This document shows positions 9,098 through 17,987 of a stretch of 43,070 nucleotides of DNA, piece by piece. A program made the translations under genes and the position numbers. Under the pieces are notes generated by a model. The model searched no databases. It was not told the origin of the DNA and worked only from the letters and a program-made list of their open reading frames with translations. Position 1 is the first letter of the stretch, and each line of letters starts with the position of its first letter. The DNA comes from Sporosarcina limicola (lineage in GTDB: Bacteria; Bacillota; Bacilli; Bacillales_A; Planococcaceae): contig NZ_JADBEL010000029.1 of NCBI RefSeq assembly GCF_014873855.1, positions 1 through 43,070 on the forward strand, in the 5' to 3' direction.

Positions 9098-10366
9098 ATG
9101 AATGACTTATTAGATGACGCTGTCCAGTACTTTAAGGGAAAAAAAGTCTATAATCAACTTTTTTTAGAGTTTAGGAAAAAGTTCGAATCGCTTGGGCGTA
9201 TTGGTGGCACTATCAAGCTGGATACTTTTGAAGAAATAGAACTTGAACCGATTGCTCTATTTTTTGGGACAACAGTTAACGCATTATTAAATAAAAATGT
9301 GTTATCACTAAATGATTTTGAATGTAGCTTACAGCAAACAAAGTTTGAAGAAATTGGCCTCCATATGTTATTGGAGGCTTATTTCGACGAGAAGGTTGAA
9401 TCGAAGAAATCCATGAAAGAAGCATGGATAGTAAAGGAAGATTCACAGTTAGAAAAATTGTCTGAGGAATATTCGTCTATGGCCTCTTACTTTTTATATT
9501 TACATGGAAGAAGCCGTGATTCTGGCTGGATAATAAAAATGATTTTTGAAGCTGAGTTTTTACTATCGGTCAACTATTTAGCCAAAGCTTTAAATGAACT
9601 TCCGGTGGATTATGAGCGTCTTCCTTTCTTCAGTCAGCGGATAAGCGGAAATCCACATACGTTTGACTTGTCTACTGTTACTGGAAAGCTATGGATTCAT
9701 CTTTTACATTTTAAACAGAATGGTGGTGGACCACCTCCAACAAATGTAGAAGCGATTAACGATTTATTACTAACTGTTAGGCTATTGCGGGACGATATTA
9801 CGAACTTTGTGTCCTTTGCTAATTTGCTCGGAAAGAAAGACGGATGTTTTCATCCTGTATGGCAAGCTGCAACGACTACGAGAAGTGTCGTCAATATACC
9901 CCTTCGAGAACTGTTGAAAATTGAACAAGTACTATCATCACATGATAGTGAAAATATTTATGTGGTGGAAAATTCTGGAGTGTTTTCAGCTCTTCTTGAT
10001 GAAGTGCCGGACATACCACTTATATGTACGCATGGTCAGTTCAAACTAGCGGGGTTGCGTCTTATCGATTTACTTGTGGAGTCCGGATACATTCTTCATT
10101 ATGCGGGCGATTTCGATCCTGAAGGTCTTTCGATGGCAGTAAGACTATTACAAAGGCATCCGCGAAACGTGAAATTATGGAGAATGGACATAGAATCTTA
10201 TGAATTATCGAAGCCCTGTGTGGAACTTGAAGAACGTCTAAATAAACTAGAAGGAATAAAGCATCCTTCGTTGTTGGACTTGGCTATGCGAATCATGCAA
10301 ACAGGAAAAGCTGGTTATCAAGAAGCATTGTTGGAAGTAATGATTGCGGATATTAGAATGAACTAG
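9098..10366 (+). CDS. jetD: Wadjet type II TOPRIM nuclease JetD (DUF2399/TIGR02679)
   Basis: A protein of about 422 residues. ATG 9098 is preferred because GAGGTGATC, a near-full anti-SD match, precedes it; a GTG at 9089 overlapping the jetC stop is the alternative. Numbered from that GTG, the C-terminal DUF2399 region shows a TOPRIM signature: a strand ending in VVENSG with the acidic Glu near residue 294, and the DxD pair in GDFDPEG near 341-343. JetD is the topoisomerase VI-like nuclease that cuts plasmid DNA held by JetABC. Both acidic motifs are intact. It is the last gene of the operon; no hairpin terminator is obvious in the 95 bases before the kinase gene. Confidence 0.93.
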   Translation: MNDLLDDAVQYFKGKKVYNQLFLEFRKKFESLGRIGGTIKLDTFEEIELEPIALFFGTTVNALLNKNVLSLNDFECSLQQTKFEEIGLHMLLEAYFDEKVESKKSMKEAWIVKEDSQLEKLSEEYSSMASYFLYLHGRSRDSGWIIKMIFEAEFLLSVNYLAKALNELPVDYERLPFFSQRISGNPHTFDLSTVTGKLWIHLLHFKQNGGGPPPTNVEAINDLLLTVRLLRDDITNFVSFANLLGKKDGCFHPVWQAATTTRSVVNIPLRELLKIEQVLSSHDSENIYVVENSGVFSALLDEVPDIPLICTHGQFKLAGLRLIDLLVESGYILHYAGDFDPEGLSMAVRLLQRHPRNVKLWRMDIESYELSKPCVELEERLNKLEGIKHPSLLDLAMRIMQTGKAGYQEALLEVMIADIRMN

Positions 10367-10460
10367 GTTAAATCGAAAGTATAAGATATCAAATAGAGTA
10401 AAGATTTGAGAGACTGTAATTTCCTCTATTATGAAGGTTAAACTAAGGGGTTAGGTCAAA

Positions 10461-13400
10461 TTGTCGAACAGTTCAAAAGGTATTGGGAAATGGAATGTTT
10501 TTTTTATAGTAAGTCTGTTTTTAATAATCCTTACAGGCTCGCGTATACTCTGGATCGTGTCGTTTCATAATACGGATCAACCTTACGCTGTGGATGGGGA
10601 AATGGATTTACGGGACTGGGATGCCACGAAAGGTCGTACAATTAACCTGGATGGCCAGTGGGAATTTTATCATCATGTATGGCTAGTGGGTGATGAAAAT
10701 CAAAAGGAACCACTGGGAGACAATCCTCAATTCATTCAAGTTCCAGGAGATTGGAGTGCTTCCTTACAGCCAGAAGATACCACTCCGTATGGTTATGGTT
10801 CGTATCGTTTACGAATTCTTGTTAATCCAGAAAACGATTTAAACTACAGCATTCGTATTCCAAGCGTTCGGAGCTCGTCGGCGTTGTATGTAAATGGCCG
10901 GTTGCTGGCCAAGTCGGGAGAGCCAGGGGAGAATGAAAGAGAGTATGTTGCACAGAATGTCCCCTACTCATCCACCTTCACAACGAACGGTAGCAATGTA
11001 ATCGAGGTTGTTGTTCAGGCGGCAAATTTTAAGGATCCTCGTGACAGCGGTATCGTTCGGTCGATTAAGTTCGGGATGGAGGATGCAATTGTTCGGGAGA
11101 CACAACTATCCGTGGCCATGCAGCAAATGGTTGCTGTCGTATTTCTGATGCATGCCGTCTATGCGCTTATTTTGTTCCTGGTGGGAACCCGGGAGAGGAG
11201 ATTGCTTTACTTTTCTCTGCTAACAGTAAGCGCAATGTTTACTAATCTTCTCGGGGGCGAAGAGAAATTCTTGCATTATTGGTTCTCGATTGACTATGAA
11301 TGGAGCTTTAAGTTAGTCCATCTTTCAATGATTGGTATTGCATACGCTCTTTTTCAATGTATAGTGCCCCAGTTGCCCGCATATTGGCGCAAAGTGGTTC
11401 CGGGGTACGTCGCTCTTTGTGGAGTCACTGCATTATTGTCGTTGTTCCTGTCAGCTAAGTATATTGTAATGCTCCAGCCCTTGTATATTATGCTCATTGT
11501 GACTTCTATGCTAATAACTATAGTGTCCCTGCTTCGTACGTCCATGAAGGATATCAAGGATAATATTTTATTGATTCTTTCCCTTGTTGCGTTTGCAAGC
11601 AGCTTTGTTTGGTGGGGCTTTTTCCTTACAACGGGAATAAAAATCGTATACTATCCGTTTGATTTAATTGTATCGACGGCTTGTTTTGCATCTGTCTGGT
11701 TCAGACGCTATTTTCAGGTTCATTTTGAAACTAAGAAACTCGCAGCAAAGCTTCAAAGAGCAGACAAGAAGAAAGATGAATTTCTCGCCAATACATCTCA
11801 TGAACTGCGAAACCCGCTTCACGGCATACTCAACATTTCACATGCCGTTCTGGAAAGAGAGCAACATACGCTAAATGAAAGAAGCATCAGGGATTTGGGG
11901 ACAGTTCTGTCTGTGGGACGCCGAATGTCACTTATGTTAAACGATCTGCTTGATGCGATGAGCCTGCAGGAGAGTGCCCTCCGGTTGCAGTTTCGTAGTT
12001 TTTCCATCCAGACGATTACAACGGGCGTATTTGATATGCTCCATTTTATGACGGAGGGAAAGTCGGTACGGCTAGTGAATCATATTCCTAAAAATTTCCC
12101 GCAAGTGTTTGCCGATGAAAATCGGGTTATACAAATTGTATTTAATTTGCTTCACAATGCGGTGAAATACACAAACGAAGGTGAAGTTTCAATTCAAGGA
12201 TATGTGAAGGACGGAAGGGCACACATTGTGATTTCGGATACAGGTATTGGCATGGATAGGGAAATGATGGGGCGCGTGTTTGAGCCTTATGAGCAAGGAA
12301 ACCCCGTCAAGACAATGATTGAGGGAGGATTTGGGATTGGGCTTAGCGTTAGTAAACAACTGGTAGAATTGCACGGAGGAACGTTGCAGGTCAGTTCTGT
12401 TCCCAATCAAGGTTCGAAATTCAGCTTCAGCTTACAGTTATCTGACTCAACCGATTGCCTAGTAGAAACAGAGACCGAAATTGCTGCATCGCTTGTTGTG
12501 GAATCGACATTGGACACTTCTTCGGCACCAATCGATTCAATTGGTGGACAGCAGCCGCAGATATTTGCCGATCGACCGAGAATATTAGTCGTAGACGATG
12601 ACCCCGTTAACTTGAAAGTACTCGAAACGATTCTTTCATTAGAACGCTATGATATTATGACGGTAACGAGCGGTAAAAAAGCGCTGGATGTATTGGGGTC
12701 CAGGGAATGGGATTTGGTTATTTCCGATGTCATGATGCCTCAAATGTCCGGGTATGAGTTGTCACGTACGATTCGTAAACGATTCACGCTCACGGAACTT
12801 CCGATTTTGCTTCTTACTGCAAGAAGTCGTTCTGAGGACATCGAAAATGGGTTCCTATCGGGCGCAAATGATTATGTGACGAAGCCAGTGGATGCGTTGG
12901 AAATAAGGTCACGAGTTCGAGCGTTAACCGAAGTGAAACAATCTGTACGTGAGCGATTGCAAATGGAAGCGGCTTGGCTTCAGGCGCAAATTCAGCCTCA
13001 TTTCTTATTCAACACATTGAATGCAATTGTAGCTTTAAGTGAAATCGATTTGAATCGGATGCGTAAACTGCTCGAAGTATTCAGTAACTTTTTGAGGGAT
13101 AAATTTAAGTTTCAAAATGTTGATGAGCTTGCTCCGATAGAAGATGAGTTAAGTACTGTGCGCTCATATCTGTATATTGAACATGAACGATTTGGCGATA
13201 GGCTTCAAGTTGATTGGGAAATAGATGAATGTGAGCAATTAAAGATCCCTTTGCTTACAATCCAACCTCTAGTTGAAAACGCCATAAAACATGGTATTAT
13301 GAAGCGTTCTCGTGGGGGAAAGATTCTTATCCGAATCTCAAACTATGAGACTTATGCAGAGATATCGGTTGAGGATGACGGCATTGGGATGGATGAAGGG

Positions 13401-13556
13401 TTGTTGCAACGAGTACCGGGAAGAAGATCGAACACTGGATCGGGAGTCGGTCTGCTTAATACAGATCTTCGATTAAAACGGCATTTTGGAAAGGGACTTC
13501 AAATTATAAGTAAACCGGGCCATGGAACTTCGGTATCGTTTATCGTCCATAAATGA
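10461..13556 (+). CDS. 7TM hybrid sensor kinase with HisKA, receiver and LytS-type kinase modules
   Basis: A 1031-residue membrane protein with a TTG start behind AAGGGG. In order: one N-terminal membrane helix (about 12-34); an extracellular jelly-roll domain (about 55-215, LDGQWEFYHHVW and PGDW); a 7TM-DISM type bundle (about 220-415); a HisKA helix with the phosphoacceptor at H447 (TSHELRNP); an ATPase domain (NLLHNAVKYT, DTGIGM, GFGIGLS); a receiver domain with D756 (VISDVMMP) and a TKP lysine; then a second His_kinase/ATPase module with H847 (QIQPHFLFNTLNA) and LVENAIKHG. The signal is unknown. No separate output regulator is adjacent. It may signal unrelated to Wadjet despite lying 95 bases downstream on the same strand. 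Confidence 0.92.
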   Translation: MSNSSKGIGKWNVFFIVSLFLIILTGSRILWIVSFHNTDQPYAVDGEMDLRDWDATKGRTINLDGQWEFYHHVWLVGDENQKEPLGDNPQFIQVPGDWSASLQPEDTTPYGYGSYRLRILVNPENDLNYSIRIPSVRSSSALYVNGRLLAKSGEPGENEREYVAQNVPYSSTFTTNGSNVIEVVVQAANFKDPRDSGIVRSIKFGMEDAIVRETQLSVAMQQMVAVVFLMHAVYALILFLVGTRERRLLYFSLLTVSAMFTNLLGGEEKFLHYWFSIDYEWSFKLVHLSMIGIAYALFQCIVPQLPAYWRKVVPGYVALCGVTALLSLFLSAKYIVMLQPLYIMLIVTSMLITIVSLLRTSMKDIKDNILLILSLVAFASSFVWWGFFLTTGIKIVYYPFDLIVSTACFASVWFRRYFQVHFETKKLAAKLQRADKKKDEFLANTSHELRNPLHGILNISHAVLEREQHTLNERSIRDLGTVLSVGRRMSLMLNDLLDAMSLQESALRLQFRSFSIQTITTGVFDMLHFMTEGKSVRLVNHIPKNFPQVFADENRVIQIVFNLLHNAVKYTNEGEVSIQGYVKDGRAHIVISDTGIGMDREMMGRVFEPYEQGNPVKTMIEGGFGIGLSVSKQLVELHGGTLQVSSVPNQGSKFSFSLQLSDSTDCLVETETEIAASLVVESTLDTSSAPIDSIGGQQPQIFADRPRILVVDDDPVNLKVLETILSLERYDIMTVTSGKKALDVLGSREWDLVISDVMMPQMSGYELSRTIRKRFTLTELPILLLTARSRSEDIENGFLSGANDYVTKPVDALEIRSRVRALTEVKQSVRERLQMEAAWLQAQIQPHFLFNTLNAIVALSEIDLNRMRKLLEVFSNFLRDKFKFQNVDELAPIEDELSTVRSYLYIEHERFGDRLQVDWEIDECEQLKIPLLTIQPLVENAIKHGIMKRSRGGKILIRISNYETYAEISVEDDGIGMDEGLLQRVPGRRSNTGSGVGLLNTDLRLKRHFGKGLQIISKPGHGTSVSFIVHK

Positions 13557-13583
13557 GGTTCAATATTCCATTAGCATTGAATA

Positions 13584-13624
13584 AAGCTTAGTCCGTCACC
13601 TAAGAAAGTGACGGAACTAAGCTT
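13584..13624 (+). terminator. hairpin after the hybrid kinase gene
   Basis: AAGCTTAGT-CGTCAC pairs with GTGACGG-ACTAAGCTT around an 8-base loop, followed by a CTTCATCTTTCTTT tract. The stem is long but the T-run is interrupted. Confidence 0.7.
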
Positions 13625-13736
13625 CTTCATCTTTCTTTATTATAGCCTGAAGCTATGGTTTGTATAGAAAAAATAGTATTGAACTATTATAAGCGTGAAT
13701 ATATACTAAATGCAATGATAGAAGGAGATGTCTCAA

Positions 13737-14885
13737 ATGCGTTTTGTGTATCTTATTTTAATTACGTTTTTTGTTTCAATAAATTTAAGACCCTCGATTA
13801 CTTCTGTAGGTCCTTTACTAGATATTATCCAAAAGGATTTAGGAATGAGTGGAGTGACCGCTAGTTTAATAACTGCGTTACCTGTTTTCTTTATGGGTCT
13901 ATTTGCAATCTTGGCTATTAAACTAAATAAACGATTAGGAATGGAAAGGTCCTTGGTTATAGCAATGCTGTTAATCTTCGTTGCTACATTCCTTCGCATG
14001 TTCGTCCATAATAGTTTCTTGTTGTTTGCGACAGCTTTATTCTCAGGGATTGGAATTGGTATTGCCGGACCATTAATCACTGGCTTTATAAAAAAATACT
14101 TCCCAGAAAATCCGGGTTTAATGGGGGTTTATTCCGTATCAATGGTGATTGGGGCAGCGGTTGCATCTAGCTTCTCTGTACCTTTGTACCAAAAGTTCAA
14201 TGAGTCTTGGCAATACTCGTTAAGTTTCTGGAGTATAGTGGCGGTTCCAGCAATTTTACTGCTTCTCCCGTTTCTGAAAAATGCGGAAAAGAGTAAAAGT
14301 CCGCTAGCTATTTCATCCTTATTTGTGAGAAATAAACGGGTTACATTATTTATGTTGTTTTTTGGTTGCATGGCGGCTATCTTTTATTCGATAACAGCTT
14401 GGCTAGCTCCAATCGTACAATCAGTAGGTTTTAGCTATTCTCAATCAGGGATGATTTTGACGCTGTTTACAGTCATTCAAATTCCAGTAAGTTTCTTAAT
14501 TCCTATACTTGTGAGCAAAACGGGAAATAGAAAAACGTGGTTGCTAGTCTGTAGTCTTTTCGAATTAATAGGAGTTGTCATGCTACTGCTCCATTTCTCT
14601 CCATGGGTAGCGACTGTTTTTCTTGGTATTGGGGCTGGCGGCTTATTTCCTCTGGCACTACTTCTCCCTATTCAAGAAGCAAAAAATATTGAAGAAACAA
14701 TATCTTGGTCTGCCATGATGCAATTCGGTGGTTATTTGTTAGGGGCGCTTGGTCCTGCATTTATTGGGTTAACAGCAGATGTTTTTGGAAACTATGTTCC
14801 AGCTTTGTTCGTGCTAGTGATCGTTCTTTGTCTGATGCTTTTTACGATTTTTAAAATAGGGAACAAAGTTAAGACGGCAGATTAA
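13737..14885 (+). CDS. MFS transporter, CynX/NimT type
   Basis: About 382 residues with 12 predicted membrane helices. ATG 13737 is favoured: AAGGAG sits 9 bases upstream, whereas it abuts the ATG at 13728 with no spacing. The opening (FFVSINLRPSITSVGPLL) and the first-loop pattern match the CynX/NimT (cyanate/nitroimidazole) branch of the major facilitator superfamily. Transport of a small anion or drug is likely, but the substrate cannot be read from sequence. It is flanked by terminators on both sides, so it forms a single-gene unit. Confidence 0.88.
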   Translation: MRFVYLILITFFVSINLRPSITSVGPLLDIIQKDLGMSGVTASLITALPVFFMGLFAILAIKLNKRLGMERSLVIAMLLIFVATFLRMFVHNSFLLFATALFSGIGIGIAGPLITGFIKKYFPENPGLMGVYSVSMVIGAAVASSFSVPLYQKFNESWQYSLSFWSIVAVPAILLLLPFLKNAEKSKSPLAISSLFVRNKRVTLFMLFFGCMAAIFYSITAWLAPIVQSVGFSYSQSGMILTLFTVIQIPVSFLIPILVSKTGNRKTWLLVCSLFELIGVVMLLLHFSPWVATVFLGIGAGGLFPLALLLPIQEAKNIEETISWSAMMQFGGYLLGALGPAFIGLTADVFGNYVPALFVLVIVLCLMLFTIFKIGNKVKTAD

Positions 14886-14900
14886 ATTACCGAATTGTCG

Positions 14901-14950
14901 ATATGCAAAAAAGCAATGCCGGTAAAAACCAGCATTGCTTTTTTGCATAT
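14901..14950. terminator. bidirectional terminator between convergent genes
   Basis: ATATGCAAAAAAGCAATGC and its complement form a 19-bp perfect stem around a 12-base loop, with A and T runs built into the arms. It serves the MFS gene on the plus strand and the F420 ligase-like gene on the minus strand. Confidence 0.88.
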
Positions 14951-14954
14951 CCTA

Positions 14955-16151
14955 TTATTTCGTAAAGTTATCAAAATAACCTTGGATAAAGACAATCGGT
15001 GTTCCTTTATCGCCGCTTCCTGACGTTAAATCGGATAGGGAACCGATAAGGTCAGTAAGTTTTCTAGGTGTTGTCCCTTGTGCTTCCATCGCACCTACAA
15101 GATCATCTTCTTTATTATCAATAAAATGTGATATCGCTTTTTTAAGTTCGTCGCCCCTTAAATCGGCAAAGTTGTTATCGGCAAGATATTTTAATTTTAT
15201 TTCATTCGGAGTACCATTGAGTCCTGCTGTGTAAGCAGGGGATACAACTGGATCAGCAAGTTCCCATATCTTACCTACAGGGTCTTTGAATGCACCATCT
15301 CCATAAATCATGACTTCAACATCTTTTCCAGTCTTTTCTTTGAGCATATGCTGTATTTTATCAACTGTAGGTTGGCAATTACGTGGGAAGAGTTTAACAT
15401 CATCTTCTGTTGATTTGTTTGACCCCAACAGACCATAATCTTCGTTATAACCACTACCATCAATAGAAGCGGATACTATATTATCGAGACTATAAACTTT
15501 ATCTCCACCATTTGCTTTTAATATCTTTTTCGTTCTAAATCTTGTGTGGATATCACAAGTCAAAACATTTTTTGTGTAATCTAGAATTGTTCTTGGGTTA
15601 TTTGAGAAGATTACTTCACATTCAACACCGTATTCTTCAATTAATGATTTATAGTAATCAATATAATCAACACCAGTAAAGGTATGTTTGTTATAGCCAA
15701 AATGTTCGCGGAATTGTTTTTCTGTTAAAACATCTGTCCAAGGATTAACGCCCTTTTCATCGAGCATATCTAAATCAACTAAGTGATTACCGACTTCATC
15801 AGATGGATAGCTTAGCATTAAAACGATTCTTTTAACGCCTTTTGCAATACCACGAAGACAGATTGCAAAACGATTACGGCTTAAGATAGGGAATATGACG
15901 CCGACAGTTTCGTCTCCGAATTTTGAATGAACGTCTTTAGCAATATGCTCGATTGTCGCATAATTATTTTGAGCGCGTGCAACGATGGATTCTGTTATAG
16001 AGACGATATCTTTATCGCCAATGGTAAAGCCTTCAACTTCCGAAGCTTTTAACACGCTATCTACAACGATTTCCTCAATATTGTCCCCACGATTTATTAT
16101 TGGGCAACGAAGACCTCTAACAACTGTTCCAACGACTCTTTCTTTTTCCAA
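14955..16151 (-). CDS. coenzyme F420-0:L-glutamate ligase-like protein
   Basis: A 398-residue soluble protein whose N-terminal part (VVGTVVRGLRCPII, DSVLKASEVEGFTI, then DIVSITESIVARAQNNYA) matches the CofE/FbiB F420 glutamyl ligase family (PF01996). That family adds glutamate to F420-0 using GTP. The start is TTG 16151, placed by AAGGAG 8 bases upstream. Bacillales generally do not make F420, and no other F420 genes are in the window, so the real substrate is probably different. It is divergent from a LysR regulator, which likely controls it. The family call is firm, the substrate unknown. Confidence 0.85.
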   Translation of the reverse strand: MEKERVVGTVVRGLRCPIINRGDNIEEIVVDSVLKASEVEGFTIGDKDIVSITESIVARAQNNYATIEHIAKDVHSKFGDETVGVIFPILSRNRFAICLRGIAKGVKRIVLMLSYPSDEVGNHLVDLDMLDEKGVNPWTDVLTEKQFREHFGYNKHTFTGVDYIDYYKSLIEEYGVECEVIFSNNPRTILDYTKNVLTCDIHTRFRTKKILKANGGDKVYSLDNIVSASIDGSGYNEDYGLLGSNKSTEDDVKLFPRNCQPTVDKIQHMLKEKTGKDVEVMIYGDGAFKDPVGKIWELADPVVSPAYTAGLNGTPNEIKLKYLADNNFADLRGDELKKAISHFIDNKEDDLVGAMEAQGTTPRKLTDLIGSLSDLTSGSGDKGTPIVFIQGYFDNFTK

Positions 16152-16197
16152 TTGTATCGCTCCTTAGTACATCTAAATTGTATCTGTCTACTTGTAA

Positions 16198-16219
16198 TAT
16201 ACACCACTTTAATGGTATA
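16198..16219. promoter_or_regulatory. possible LysR operator between divergent genes
   Basis: An imperfect inverted repeat (TATACACC, 8 bases, GGTATA) lies in the short gap between the F420 ligase-like gene and the LysR gene. LysR regulators usually bind such AT-rich dyads next to the divergent promoter. Support is positional only. Confidence 0.25.
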
Positions 16220-16262
16220 AGTAAAATCAATATATCGAATGATAGGTATAAGGGGCGTTTAT

Positions 16263-17147
16263 ATGGTTGGCAAATTAGATTTATATAAAATATTTTGCAA
16301 GGTAGGAAAAAGTGAAAGCTTTTCAAAGGCAGCAAAAGATCTTTTCATGACACAACCAGCTGTTAGTCAGGCGATTATGCAATTAGAAAAAGAATTAGAC
16401 ACACGTCTTTTTAATCGATCCCCTAAAGGAGTGTCTTTAACAAATGAAGGCAGTCTTCTATTTGAGTATGCCAATTCGGCAATTAATTTAATTCATGTTG
16501 GGGAAGAAAAGATTTTAGAATTTAAGAATTTAACAGCTGGAGAATTAAGGATAGGTGTCGGGGATACGATTTCTAGGTACTTTTTACTGCCCTATTTAGA
16601 GGCTTTCCATAATAGCTATCCGAACATCAAGTTTACGATTGTGAACGGGACAACCTTTGAACTTTGTGCGGTTTTAAAATCAGGAGGGGTGGATATTGCA
16701 ATTTGTAATCTTCCGATTGATGATTCTACATTAGAGTTGAGATCCTGTTTTGATATCCAGGATATATTTGTTTACGGGGAAAAATTCAAGAAAATATTAG
16801 CTAGACCAATAAGTCTTCATGAATTAATAAAACTCCCACTCATCTTTCTTGAATCAAAATCAAATTCCAGAAAGTATGTAGAGGATTATATGCTAGCTAA
16901 AGGTATAAAGATTTCTCCAGAGTTTGAATTAGGCTCACATGATTTATTATTGGAGTTTGCTAAAATCAATTTAGGGATTGCATGTGTGACTAAAGAGTTT
17001 TCCAAAGAGTATTTAACTAAAGGGTTATTACATGAAGTACAATTAATTGAAGAAATACCAAAGAGGAATGTAGGTGTCTGTTTTTTAAAAAGTGTACCTC
17101 TATCACCAGCTTCAACAAGGTTTGTTGAGATGGTGGAAAATAAATGA
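16263..17147 (+). CDS. LysR family transcriptional regulator
   Basis: A 294-residue protein. ATG 16263 is chosen because AAGGGGCG lies just before it and the LysR N-terminus (LDLYKIFCKVGKSESFSKAA) follows directly. The winged-helix domain spans about 1-62 (TQPAVSQAI recognition helix) and the periplasmic-binding-like effector domain about 88-290. It is divergent from the F420 ligase-like gene, its likely target. It lies 14 bases upstream of the methyltransferase gene and may be co-transcribed with it. Confidence 0.92.
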   Translation: MVGKLDLYKIFCKVGKSESFSKAAKDLFMTQPAVSQAIMQLEKELDTRLFNRSPKGVSLTNEGSLLFEYANSAINLIHVGEEKILEFKNLTAGELRIGVGDTISRYFLLPYLEAFHNSYPNIKFTIVNGTTFELCAVLKSGGVDIAICNLPIDDSTLELRSCFDIQDIFVYGEKFKKILARPISLHELIKLPLIFLESKSNSRKYVEDYMLAKGIKISPEFELGSHDLLLEFAKINLGIACVTKEFSKEYLTKGLLHEVQLIEEIPKRNVGVCFLKSVPLSPASTRFVEMVENK

Positions 17148-17161
17148 ATCGAGGTAATTTA

Positions 17162-17764
17162 ATGAACGAAAAAGACCATGATCGATTACTCCGTATTAAA
17201 ACGGCTGGGGCACGTGAATGGCTGAATCAATCATCTCATTATAATCGCTATGAGGCGACCCCTTATGCGGCATTGGAGGAGCTTTTTCAGGATTATGAGG
17301 TGAAGAAGGCAGATGTCTTCGTAGATTTTGGCTGCGGCAAAGGGCGGCTATCGTTTTACATTCATAATCGTTTCCATGTATCGGTGACGGGGATTGAGAT
17401 GAGTGGGCAACTGTATCAGGAAGCACTGGAAAATCAGGCGAGTTATATGCAGAAGGCCAAGCGTGCGGGTGGATCAGTTCGATTTGAATGTGGTTTGGCA
17501 GAGGAGTATGAAGTGGAGCCGGGGGATAATCGATTTTACTTCTTTAATCCTTTTTCCATCCAGATTTTTATGAAGGTGATCGATACTATTTTGTTGTCAG
17601 TCGAGATGCAAAAGCGATCTGTGGATGTAATTCTTTATTACCCGACGGACGATTATAGTGAATTTCTTGAAACGAGTACCCCTTTTGTTCGTTTGAAAGA
17701 AGTGAGGATACTAGAGCTGTATGAACAAGATGACAATGAGCGTTTTTTGATTTATCGGTTATAA
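17162..17764 (+). CDS. class I SAM-dependent methyltransferase
   Basis: A 200-residue soluble protein. ATG 17162 follows GAGGTAA; an ATG at 17144 overlapping the LysR stop is the alternative. Motif I, VFVDFGCGKGRLSF, is near residues 52-65, then an acidic strand end (VTGIEMSGQLYQEA) and a post-motif FYFFNPFS in place of the common NPP/DPP motif. Substrate unknown; the layout resembles small-molecule methyltransferases common in Bacillales. Base use is more GC-rich than the LysR gene before it, hinting at a separate origin. Confidence 0.85.
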   Translation: MNEKDHDRLLRIKTAGAREWLNQSSHYNRYEATPYAALEELFQDYEVKKADVFVDFGCGKGRLSFYIHNRFHVSVTGIEMSGQLYQEALENQASYMQKAKRAGGSVRFECGLAEEYEVEPGDNRFYFFNPFSIQIFMKVIDTILLSVEMQKRSVDVILYYPTDDYSEFLETSTPFVRLKEVRILELYEQDDNERFLIYRL

Positions 17765-17773
17765 TTTTAATTG

Positions 17774-17945
17774 AATATATAAAGATTGACTAAATGATTC
17801 CACTAAATAACGCTTCGCCGCTAGGGTATGCCTCCCGCCATAAGCCAAGCAACTTCGCCGCCAGTCTGGGCCCCCCACTAACCCTTGGAAGGCGCCTTCG
17901 CTGGATTGGCAGGTCACTTTCAATAGTTCAACATATATAGATAGA
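17774..17945. repeat. GC-rich palindromic repeat, copy 1 of a MITE-like family
   Basis: The stretch between the convergent methyltransferase and TetM-like genes carries AACGCTTCGCCGC, ATGCCTCCCGC-ATAAGCC and GCGCCTTCGCTGGA. These match, in reverse orientation, the element at 37460-37618. It is followed by AGTTCAACATATATAG, a near copy of that element's terminal repeat. The inner loop is diverged. It is much richer in GC than the DNA around it. Confidence 0.65.
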
Positions 17946-17987
17946 TTTTAACCACGTTCAATTTAGAGCGTTATTTTTCGTTGTATT

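Noticed and set aside
10367..13556. Hybrid kinase as a fifth Wadjet component
   Set aside because: Known Wadjet operons have four genes; the 95-base gap and separate start give no sign of coupling.
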